Assembly: GCA_000171875.1 (NCBI GenBank)
Contig: ABHI01000003.1
Location: 372,001 to 436,000 of the forward strand
Length of the DNA: 64,000 bases
From: Flavobacteriales bacterium ALC-1
Lineage (GTDB): Bacteria; Bacteroidota; Bacteroidia; Flavobacteriales; Flavobacteriaceae
Reading direction: 5' to 3'
This document shows positions 57,470 through 64,000 of the stretch, one piece after another. A program made the translations under genes and the position numbers. Below the pieces are notes generated by a model. That model worked only from the letters and a program-made list of their open reading frames with translations, was not told the DNA's origin and searched no databases. Position 1 is the stretch's first letter; each line of letters begins with the position of its first letter.

Positions 57470-57488
57470 TTACTCTATTTTAGAGTAA
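57470..57488. repeat. Inverted repeat, possible operator
   Basis: TTACTCTA-TTT-TAGAGTAA, an 8-bp perfect stem with a 3-base loop, without a T tract, so it is not a terminator. It lies about 60 bp before the predicted -7 element of the 411-aa gene. Could be an operator or chance in AT-rich DNA. Confidence 0.4.
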
Positions 57489-57574
57489 CATTTAAGACAA
57501 TTTAGCATCTAACATATAGATATTGATGCAACATATTTTATAATTAATATTTTTGTTTTATTAAACATGTACAA

Positions 57575-58810
57575 ATGCAAAAACTAAAAGTAGCAAACCT
57601 ATATAGAAGTGAACTTATTCCAGTAAGCGGAAAATTAGTTGAGCGTTACAATAAATGTCTTAGAACCTTAGGTTTTACTGAAACTAAACTCAAATCATTT
57701 TCTATTGATGGAGTAGGTTGGAGTCCTGAAGTTGCAGAAGAAAAAAAGGATATGCAATACCTTAATCATGGAGACGCAAATCCTCATGGTATTATTATAT
57801 CACCATTGCAAAAAGGGAAACCTGTGTATTTGCCATTTCATTCCTTTGATAGAGAAATGATGCAACATGTGTTTAGAACGCATGGTCAAAAAATTAATAA
57901 TATTACTAGAGATTCTGCTATATGTATTGATTTTGATCAAGATATCGATGTATTTTATGAGCCTCTAGACATTTTAAAATATGATGATGTTAGTATCACT
58001 TTTAGATTAATAGACAATCTAGAAGACAAACAGAAAGAGCAACTTATACTCGTTGACAAGTTTAAAGCCGGTAATAATTTTATAGACGAAACTATTCATC
58101 AAGAATTGTTAGATTCTGCCAATATTTATGGTGATTTGCGTAATAGAGATTTAAGTCTTCATCCTTTGCATTATACAGTAGGTTCTTTTTATTCAAGAGC
58201 TTTTGATGGTGTTTATGTATTACGTGATTTTATTAAACCTATTGTAGTTTTTGAAAGTAAAGAAATTTATAAAGAAGCTATAAAGGACACTATACATGAT
58301 GTGTTGATTTACCATATTTCGCAACCAGAGTTGGTAGATAAATTAAAAGACCATATCATTATTGAATGTGATTTGGAGTCTATGGTTAATACACCAAATT
58401 ACGATAGAATTAAAAAGTATGAATTAGCACAGTTTATAGAAGATGCAGAGCATCCCATTAAAGATATACTAAATAATAAAGCACTATTTAAAAGCTATTT
58501 GAATAAAATTGATATAAAGACACGTAAGCAAATAATGGGTGTTGAGTTATATCTCGAAAAATTAGAGCGAAGCAATGCGTATAAGTTAGAAGATTTGGTA
58601 GAACAATCTATGTATTTTTCTTTGCATCAGCCACATTCATCGTTATCAACAGAGCATCGCGATTTAATACACAAATTGCTAATTAACATAGCACCAAAAG
58701 ATGTTCTATTCTTGTATTGGTATGATAAAGAGCAATTTTATAAGAACTACGAAACTTGGGACGATTCTTTTAAAGATTGGGTAATTGAACGTATTCGTAA
58801 CAATATTTAA
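57575..58810 (+). CDS. Conserved protein of unknown function, 411 aa
   Basis: 411 aa, no membrane segment or signal peptide. A first part with beta-rich blocks (VGWSPEVAEE, NPHGIIISPLQKGKPVYLPF), a middle with YDDVSITFRLIDNLED and a helical C-terminal half (DIKTRKQIMGVELYLEKLE, FLYWYDKEQFYKNYETWDD). It lacks known catalytic motifs. It is separated from the rest of the plus-strand cluster by the minus-strand LytTR block and starts a second plus-strand run with the 178- and 564-aa membrane proteins. A TATTTTTG element lies 19 bp before its ATG. Confidence 0.78.
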   Translation: MQKLKVANLYRSELIPVSGKLVERYNKCLRTLGFTETKLKSFSIDGVGWSPEVAEEKKDMQYLNHGDANPHGIIISPLQKGKPVYLPFHSFDREMMQHVFRTHGQKINNITRDSAICIDFDQDIDVFYEPLDILKYDDVSITFRLIDNLEDKQKEQLILVDKFKAGNNFIDETIHQELLDSANIYGDLRNRDLSLHPLHYTVGSFYSRAFDGVYVLRDFIKPIVVFESKEIYKEAIKDTIHDVLIYHISQPELVDKLKDHIIIECDLESMVNTPNYDRIKKYELAQFIEDAEHPIKDILNNKALFKSYLNKIDIKTRKQIMGVELYLEKLERSNAYKLEDLVEQSMYFSLHQPHSSLSTEHRDLIHKLLINIAPKDVLFLYWYDKEQFYKNYETWDDSFKDWVIERIRNNI

Positions 58811-58851
58811 GAATTTTAGACTAATTTTATAAGAACCTTAAACACAACATT

Positions 58852-59388
58852 ATGGGAATTGAACTCGTCATCTTTATAGCTGCTATTTTATTCGGTATTT
58901 TTCTTTATTGGAGAGAATCCAATAGTAACGGTGTATATCGATTTGTAAATAAGATTGTAAATAGTAAAGATTTGCAAATGAAAGCAGATAACCCAAAAGG
59001 ATTTGTATATAGACAAGCGCTTTTACCACGTATCATTTTTATTGTGAGTTTGGTTTTAGTAGCGGCATTAGTAGTTGAATTTTTAACACCTCTTGCTGTA
59101 TTTTCAAGTTACAATGGTATTTCGGCTTTTGCATCTTTTGCTGTTGGAACACTTTTAGGAACCTATTTAGCCAACTTCGTTATAAAAACATCTGAAGTAG
59201 TTGAAGAAAAAAGCGATTCCATTGGTGATATGGTTGAAGGTGCTGTAGAAAAAGGAAAAGATTTTATTGAAGACTTAAAAACTAAAGAACCTAAAGTTGT
59301 TGAAGAGGTTAAAGAAGAGATCAAAACGGAACCAGAGGTCGAAAAACAATCTGCACGTGACCGATTGAAAGATAAGGGTCTTATGTAA
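58852..59388 (+). CDS. Three-helix membrane protein with charged cytosolic tail
   Basis: 178 aa. Membrane helices at about 4-20, 58-80 and 88-110, then a Lys/Glu/Val-rich tail (about 112-178) with repeated KEPKVVEEVKEEIK-like segments, probably an extended or coiled cytosolic arm. It is 41 bp downstream of the 411-aa gene. No named family. A charged tail of this kind could dock a soluble partner such as the AAA+ ATPase, but that is only a guess. Confidence 0.72.
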   Translation: MGIELVIFIAAILFGIFLYWRESNSNGVYRFVNKIVNSKDLQMKADNPKGFVYRQALLPRIIFIVSLVLVAALVVEFLTPLAVFSSYNGISAFASFAVGTLLGTYLANFVIKTSEVVEEKSDSIGDMVEGAVEKGKDFIEDLKTKEPKVVEEVKEEIKTEPEVEKQSARDRLKDKGLM

Positions 59389-59391
59389 GAG

Positions 59392-59500
59392 ATCATTAGG
59401 AGGAGTGACATGATGAAGTAATCTTTTTTAATTGAAAACTTAAACTATATAATCCAAAGATTGCCACAGCTGATTGAATAATCTGCTTTGCAATGACAAA
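59392..59500. repeat. Second degenerate REP-like inverted repeat
   Basis: The region opens GATCATTAGGAGGAGTGACA and closes AATCTGCTTTGCAATGACA. The ends match the two arms of the element at 50934 with insertions between. It occupies the gap between the 178-aa and 564-aa genes. No coding frame is seen in it. Confidence 0.5.
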
Positions 59501-59508
59501 AATATATT

Positions 59509-61203
59509 ATGATTAAAAACTACTGGAATAAAGGAAAAAAGCAAAAAGTAATAACGATTATTGTTGCACTGTTACTACTCATACTATTGTTCTTTTTTAG
59601 AGATGATTATCAGCCTGTTTTATTATTTATGAGAAAGTATATTTTTGTAATTCTTATAAGTTTATTGGTGCTGATTTTTGGATTGAGAAAGTTTAGAAAA
59701 ACAGCAAGCACAGGTGGTCGTTTGGGGGTTTTGGCGCTGTTAATTGCTTTTTTCGGACTCTTATATTTTGCTGGTTGGAACCAAGGCCTGTATGATTATA
59801 TGAAAACCTATAACGTTTTTAATAGTCTTAATAAAGTTGAAATTAATGAACTGCCTTTAACGCAAAACGAACGTATTCAACCCTTAAGAAACATTTTCTC
59901 TATGGCCAACGAAAGTGTCGGAGAAACCAAAGATGTATCCTTACCTCATTTGGTAAGAATTGGTACTGAGAATAAGTGGACGATGGCCATTCAGCCAAGT
60001 GAAAAATATGTGATGCAACAAGTTACTGACAATACAGAAGAAGTTTTTGCAGTGAGTAGCACAACACCTTTCCCACGTTTTTCTAATGAAAATAGAATAG
60101 ATGTTACCTTTTCAATAGGTGAATCTTTAAAATTTAGTAGAAACACTTACAATGCTGTTGTACAGCGTTTTAATCCATGGATGCTCTTTAATTATGAACC
60201 AAGTGATACCTTTTATATGAAAAATGATGAAGGTGCTTGGGTAGAAGTAGTGAGTTTAATCAAATGGAAAGGTTTCTTTTTTCCATATCCAACGTTTGGT
60301 GGTGTAATGATTATCGAAAATGGTGAGCACGATTTTAATGATTACGTAGAACGTATTACTATAGGAAAAGGCACATTTGTACATCCAGATGAGATTAAGA
60401 ATTACCCATTTCTAAATAAGCAGAATACTTTGGCAGAAAAAGTATCACAATTACAAGCCGAGTCTTTAAAGTTTTTAGGCGGATTTAGTGATCCACTACC
60501 TTGGAATATGGAAACTGCAGTAAAAATTCCATTAATGCCAAAAGATCAGAATCAACAACCTTATGTTACCGATTTTGATTTTGCAGGAAGTAATTCTGAT
60601 GCCTATAGTGGTTTATACCATTGGTTTGGACTAGAGCCAGTAGGGGATGAGCGCACAAGCCTAAGCTATAGTGTATTTATACCTGCTGATGGTAGCGATA
60701 AAATGTATTATTATGATCATGCGACCAAAAAGCAAGGTTATGCTGGTGTTTCTGCTATGCCGTTAAAAGTTAAAGAATCTCGTAAAGAATATGATTGGAA
60801 TGCAAGTACTCCAGTTGAGTTTAGACCATATATTAAAGACATTGCAGGCAGAAAGCGTATGTTCTTTTTAGGAACCATATCTTCTATTAGTGATACCGAT
60901 GCACAACAGTTTGATGGTTCGGCCACACCAGATTTAGTTTTAATTGATAGTGAATATAGAGATGTCATTTGGATAGATGTTAAGCATCCTAGTACTTGGG
61001 ATGAAGAAGTTTATAAGCAATTAAATGAAGCATGGAGATCTAGTGAAGGGATTGGCTATTTTTATCAGGAAAAACCAAAAGATGAAGATATTATGGAAAA
61101 AGCTTTAGACTCTTTAAAGATGATTCCTAAGGCAGATGATAATTCTACTATGATTGAAACTTTACAACGTCAATTAGATTCTTTGAAGGCTGTTGGGAAT
61201 TAG
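59509..61203 (+). CDS. Membrane-anchored protein of unknown function, 564 aa
   Basis: 564 aa. Three N-terminal membrane helices (about 12-30, 37-56, 70-90), then a large soluble domain (about 100-540) with aromatic-rich segments such as RFNPWMLFNYEPSDTF, WKGFFFPYPTFGG and NMETAVKIPLMPKD, and a short coiled C-terminal helix (MIETLQRQLDSLKAV). No family is recognised. With three helices the bulk should face the periplasm if the N-terminus is cytosolic. It belongs to the same uncharacterised cluster as the AAA+ and coiled-coil genes. Confidence 0.78.
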   Translation: MIKNYWNKGKKQKVITIIVALLLLILLFFFRDDYQPVLLFMRKYIFVILISLLVLIFGLRKFRKTASTGGRLGVLALLIAFFGLLYFAGWNQGLYDYMKTYNVFNSLNKVEINELPLTQNERIQPLRNIFSMANESVGETKDVSLPHLVRIGTENKWTMAIQPSEKYVMQQVTDNTEEVFAVSSTTPFPRFSNENRIDVTFSIGESLKFSRNTYNAVVQRFNPWMLFNYEPSDTFYMKNDEGAWVEVVSLIKWKGFFFPYPTFGGVMIIENGEHDFNDYVERITIGKGTFVHPDEIKNYPFLNKQNTLAEKVSQLQAESLKFLGGFSDPLPWNMETAVKIPLMPKDQNQQPYVTDFDFAGSNSDAYSGLYHWFGLEPVGDERTSLSYSVFIPADGSDKMYYYDHATKKQGYAGVSAMPLKVKESRKEYDWNASTPVEFRPYIKDIAGRKRMFFLGTISSISDTDAQQFDGSATPDLVLIDSEYRDVIWIDVKHPSTWDEEVYKQLNEAWRSSEGIGYFYQEKPKDEDIMEKALDSLKMIPKADDNSTMIETLQRQLDSLKAVGN

Positions 61204-61269
61204 TTGATTATACTGTAACTTTTACTAAGTTATATAGACCTATATATAAAGTCTTAATTATAGGTGTGT

Positions 61270-61737
61270 ATGGCATTTGGTATGCAAAAACGGGTATATA
61301 AACCTCGTCCTCGAAAACCATTTTCGAAGAGACGTAAAGTCTCATTTGCAGCTGCACCAAAATACAAGAGAGATTTTAAATATCAACCTTCAAATAATAG
61401 AGGGGATTATAATTTTAGTATCCTACTTTTTATTGTTATTGCTATTATTGTGAGTATAATGATTCCTAGATGGGTAGAATATGAAAGAATAAAGCACAGA
61501 CAAGAAGTTACCCTTACTACTAAAAAGGATAATAAAGTATTTGAGTTTTTAATGAAGTCGGGAAAAAAGCGATTAGATATTGGAGCAATTTCTGGAGCGT
61601 ATTCTGAGTTTCAACTAGCTTACGCCATTAGACCTGAAGACATAGAGTTAAATGAACTGCTATTTGAAACTTTAGAAATTCTATGCATAGATTATGATAA
61701 GCATTGTAGTAATTACAATAAATTAAAAAACAAATAG
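61270..61737 (+). CDS. Membrane-anchored protein with one TPR-like motif
   Basis: 155 aa from the ATG at 61270 (a GTG at 61264 would add two residues; an ATG at 61282 is also possible). A strongly basic N-terminus (KRVYKPRPRKPFSKRRK), one membrane helix (about 47-66, FSILLFIVIAIIVSIMI), and a soluble tail with SGAYSEFQLAYAIRPEDIEL, which reads like a single TPR. Last plus-strand gene of the cluster, 66 bp after the 564-aa gene. Function unknown. Confidence 0.72.
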   Translation: MAFGMQKRVYKPRPRKPFSKRRKVSFAAAPKYKRDFKYQPSNNRGDYNFSILLFIVIAIIVSIMIPRWVEYERIKHRQEVTLTTKKDNKVFEFLMKSGKKRLDIGAISGAYSEFQLAYAIRPEDIELNELLFETLEILCIDYDKHCSNYNKLKNK

Positions 61738-61769
61738 AATCTAGAATTGCTTAGTTTAAATCTTAAAAA

Positions 61770-62753
61770 CTAATACTCTAACAACATCTTAATATCCGAA
61801 CGTTTGTAAGGACTATCTTTTTCTAGCTCTAATTCCTTAAAGCCATATTTGCGATATAAATAGATGGCGTTTTCTAGTTTAGTATTAGAGTAGAGTAGTA
61901 GTGCTTTTAGATTTTGATCCTTGCCAAAATCAATACAATGCTGTAATAATTGTTGCCCAATTTTCTGCCCACGTTCTTTGGGAGATACAGCCATTTTAGT
62001 TAGTTCTAATATACCATCTTCTTTTGTTGGCATAAGCGCTACAGTACCAACAACATTTTCATCTTTCATTGCAAAAAAGATAAAACCGCCTTTATCAATA
62101 ATGTATGTGTTTGGTTTGCTTAAAACCTCTTCATCAAATGGTTCTACATAAAAAAAAGTTTTTAACCATTCAATATTTAAATCGTAAAATGCCCTTTTGT
62201 GTTTAGCTTTATAAGCTATTATAGTTACATTATTTTTCATACTTGGGTCTATGTTATTTATTATCATTTCACTAAAATCTACCTGCTTAAAAGTGTTCTC
62301 TAAGTGATTTATATGATCTATTAATGACTCTGATTGATATTTTGTTGTTTGCTTTATGGTTAGGTCTATAGCTTGCCATAAAGGCTTTATTTTTATTAGT
62401 AGACGTTCTCCTTTATCCGTTAAAATGATAATTTTCTTTCGCTTATCTATTTTATCATTAAGTTGCTTTACATACCCTTTTTTGTTCAATTTATTTACAA
62501 ATTGAGTTATTGCAGGTTGCGTAAATTTTAGCTGCTCAACGAGTTCAGAATTAGTTATTCCATCATAATTACTAATAGTTTTAAATGCAGGAAATAGGTA
62601 AGGATCAAAGTCTATATTGTAAGTGTTATACACAACTTGTGTTTCTCGCATCATATATTCACTAACTCTTTTTAACCTAGAACCAATACCTAAATTGCCA
62701 TAACCTCTTAATGAATCCATTATTGATAAATATTTATATAAGTACTTATGCAA
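61770..62753 (-). CDS. MarR-GNAT fusion protein
   Basis: 327 aa. N-terminal MarR winged helix (about 25-150) with YDGITNSELVEQLKF and TQPAITQFVNKLNKKGYV, and a C-terminal acetyltransferase domain (about 175-327) with MAVSPKERGQKIGQQLLQHC (acetyl-CoA loop) and AIYLYRKYGFKEL. This two-domain layout is common. Whether it acetylates a small molecule while regulating nearby genes is unknown. It is 31 bp downstream of hutG on the same strand. Confidence 0.88.
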   Translation of the reverse strand: MHKYLYKYLSIMDSLRGYGNLGIGSRLKRVSEYMMRETQVVYNTYNIDFDPYLFPAFKTISNYDGITNSELVEQLKFTQPAITQFVNKLNKKGYVKQLNDKIDKRKKIIILTDKGERLLIKIKPLWQAIDLTIKQTTKYQSESLIDHINHLENTFKQVDFSEMIINNIDPSMKNNVTIIAYKAKHKRAFYDLNIEWLKTFFYVEPFDEEVLSKPNTYIIDKGGFIFFAMKDENVVGTVALMPTKEDGILELTKMAVSPKERGQKIGQQLLQHCIDFGKDQNLKALLLYSNTKLENAIYLYRKYGFKELELEKDSPYKRSDIKMLLEY

Positions 62754-62784
62754 ATATAATAAAATAATTTTGAGTAAAGGAGTA

Positions 62785-63798
62785 TTATTTAACTCTAGAT
62801 CGTATAAAATCAGTGATTAGATAGGTAATAAGTTTTCCAACTCTAGTTGTCGTCTTTTTTGTTGGTGCTGCTTCGCAGATATGCAAATAACATGCATTAT
62901 TATGCTTACCAAAAAAATGTAAAAACTGTCTGGCTTGTTTAGCACTAAATCCACTAGGTGTCATAGCGCTACTAGGTATATTTTCAATAGCATCACAATC
63001 TATTTCAATCCCGAAATCTTTACTAGATACATGCTTTAAAGCCGTTTCTAATTCAGAGTTAAACTCTAATTCATTTCGTACTTCAATAGCTTCGTAGGTG
63101 TTGTATTTAACTTCTTTTAGTCTATTAAGTGTTTTAAATAGGGTTTCTGATGTGTAATTTTCATGCAAACCAAAAATGAAATAGTTTTTTAAAAACCCCT
63201 CAGTAAAGGCATAACTAAACCCATTGCCACTATGTCTGCCTTCTTCAGCTCTAAAATCTGAATGCGCATCAAAATTGATAACGTTAAGTTTACTGTTTTT
63301 TGCTAAAGCAGCACCCTTAATATTTCCGTAGGCGTTATTATGACCTCCTCCAATAATTATAGGAATCTTACCTGCTTTAACTATAGAAGACACTATATGT
63401 GTAACATCTTCATCTATTGTCTTTACAAATGCTCTAGCCTTAGATATATTCTTCTTTGTTGGTTTTAAGTCAACAAGCTCTCTATCCTTAATATAGTCCA
63501 AATGACCTAATACTAAAACACGTTTGGCGGAATTAAAACTATTATTTTGAATATTTAACAAAACTTTTATGGTAGCATCCCAAGCCTTGTAAGCTCCTGT
63601 TTTTCCGAAGTTTGCATAAACTCCTATATCTTCTTTAATACCAAAAAGAACATAGTCAACGTCCAAATCAGAAATGTCATCGTATATGTTAGTGAGTTTA
63701 GGTATAAACTGAATATGTTCTCCAAATTTTGATTCTCCTTTTCGCGCTTTTAATAATGAATCGCGATTTTTAGAAGTGAATAAAATGAGATTTTGCAT
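62785..63798 (-). CDS. hutG: Formimidoylglutamase (arginase family)
   Basis: 337 aa. The Mn-binding ureohydrolase motifs appear in order: GGGHNNAYGN (His), NFDAHSDFRAEEG (Asp-x-His-x-Asp) and EIDCDAI followed by SSAMTPSGFS (Asp). This sequence is closer to hutG-type formiminoglutamase than to agmatinase or arginase. It would release formamide from N-formimino-L-glutamate in histidine degradation, the pathway of hutH at 9.4 kb, but no other hut gene is adjacent here. Confidence 0.85.
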   Translation of the reverse strand: MQNLILFTSKNRDSLLKARKGESKFGEHIQFIPKLTNIYDDISDLDVDYVLFGIKEDIGVYANFGKTGAYKAWDATIKVLLNIQNNSFNSAKRVLVLGHLDYIKDRELVDLKPTKKNISKARAFVKTIDEDVTHIVSSIVKAGKIPIIIGGGHNNAYGNIKGAALAKNSKLNVINFDAHSDFRAEEGRHSGNGFSYAFTEGFLKNYFIFGLHENYTSETLFKTLNRLKEVKYNTYEAIEVRNELEFNSELETALKHVSSKDFGIEIDCDAIENIPSSAMTPSGFSAKQARQFLHFFGKHNNACYLHICEAAPTKKTTTRVGKLITYLITDFIRSRVK

Positions 63799-63892
63799 TT
63801 GGAAATTTATTTAAAATAAATGTACAGCTTTTACGTTAAACTCAAAGTATAATTTGAAAACAAGAAATTAACAATAATTAAAAACACAATTT

Positions 63893-64000
63893 ATGGAAAG
63901 TTCACAAAAAACAAGTACAGGATTAAAAGTAGGTTTAGGGATCCTATTAGTTTTATTTTTAGGAACTGCTTTTTATGCTTCAAAACTTTACACTGAAAAG
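63893..64000 (+). CDS. Membrane-anchored protein, 5' part only
   Basis: 36 codons are visible from the ATG at 63893 to the window end: a short polar N-terminus (MESSQKTSTGLKVG), a membrane helix (LGILLVLFLGTAFYASKL region) and then charged residues. It is similar in plan to flavobacterial coiled-coil envelope proteins, but there is too little to name it. Confidence 0.6.
   Translation, partial: MESSQKTSTGLKVGLGILLVLFLGTAFYASKLYTEK

Larger units (their letters stand above)
57246..57574. other. Divergent intergenic region with promoters and repeats, no gene
   Basis: 329 bases with no credible coding frame. Contents: TACATTTG on the minus strand (57272-57279) for the SDHY-repeat gene, two identical 10-bp direct repeats (57309 and 57330), an 8-bp inverted repeat TTACTCTA-TTT-TAGAGTAA (57470-57488), and TATTTTTG (57548-57555) for the 411-aa gene, with a TTG 22 bases before it. 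Confidence 0.7.

Noticed and set aside
57470-57488. Inverted repeat as a terminator
   Set aside because: No T tract follows on either strand and no gene ends nearby; kept only as a possible operator.

Overview
The window is a low-GC, gene-dense stretch of a chromosome from a marine-type Flavobacteriaceae (Bacteroidota). The evidence is the gene content (TsaD, DUF4159, TamB and TlpA-type lipoproteins of the Bacteroidota kind, a CAL67264-like small membrane protein next to EttA), the near absence of Shine-Dalgarno sequences, and several promoters of the Bacteroidota form TTG-N19/20-TAnnTTTG. I cannot name the genus. There is no CRISPR array, insertion sequence, prophage or rRNA operon.

Layout. 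1-13.98 kb: an OmpA-type lipoprotein (cut by the window edge), a glycosyltransferase with an orphan HsdR_N-like nuclease, holA, small accessory genes, nnr, two tandem TlpA-type thioredoxin lipoproteins, hutH and clpC. 14.2-22.2 kb: gyrA (broken by two single-base frameshifts), a TPR protein, an NlpC/P60 peptidase, a thiolase and a 7TM-HD phosphohydrolase (PgpH type). 22.28-22.58 kb: three tRNAs on the minus strand (Arg-TCT, Pro-TGG, Ser-GCT). 22.7-30 kb: mostly minus-strand housekeeping genes (rRNA/tRNA methyltransferases, AI-2E exporter, DUF4159, rsmE, a peptidyl-prolyl isomerase, tsaD). 30.1-37.7 kb: tamB, pfkA, gapA and an N-acetylglucosamine kinase-like gene. 37.8-47.2 kb: a 56-codon membrane gene, an M24 peptidase, an MFS carrier with an acyl-CoA carboxylase beta subunit, a redox module (DoxX, FMN reductase, MarR, pirin) with two related putative operators, then the EttA pair and two tiny membrane genes.

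48.3-61.7 kb is the least explained region. Plus-strand genes encode a long cytosolic coiled-coil protein, a small membrane peptide, an uncharacterised 349-aa protein, a 652-aa AAA+ ATPase, a 411-aa soluble protein, a 178-aa three-helix membrane protein, a 564-aa protein with three N-terminal membrane helices, and a membrane-anchored 157-aa protein. I recognise no named pathway here; a AAA+ motor with a coiled-coil partner and several membrane proteins suggests an envelope-associated machine. A minus-strand block sits in the middle (53.0-57.2 kb): a secreted protein made of 34-residue repeats with a conserved SDHY motif, an intact LytS-type histidine kinase, a second kinase lacking both the phospho-acceptor His and the N-box (a probable pseudokinase), and a LytTR response regulator. 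Upstream of this operon are two identical 10-bp direct repeats exactly 21 bp apart, the expected geometry of a LytTR binding site.

The window ends with a MarR-GNAT fusion, hutG and the start of a membrane-anchored protein. hutH and hutG lie more than 50 kb apart, so histidine degradation genes are dispersed. The strongest data-quality issue is gyrA: two one-base losses about 75 bp apart in an essential gene, most simply read as consensus errors.
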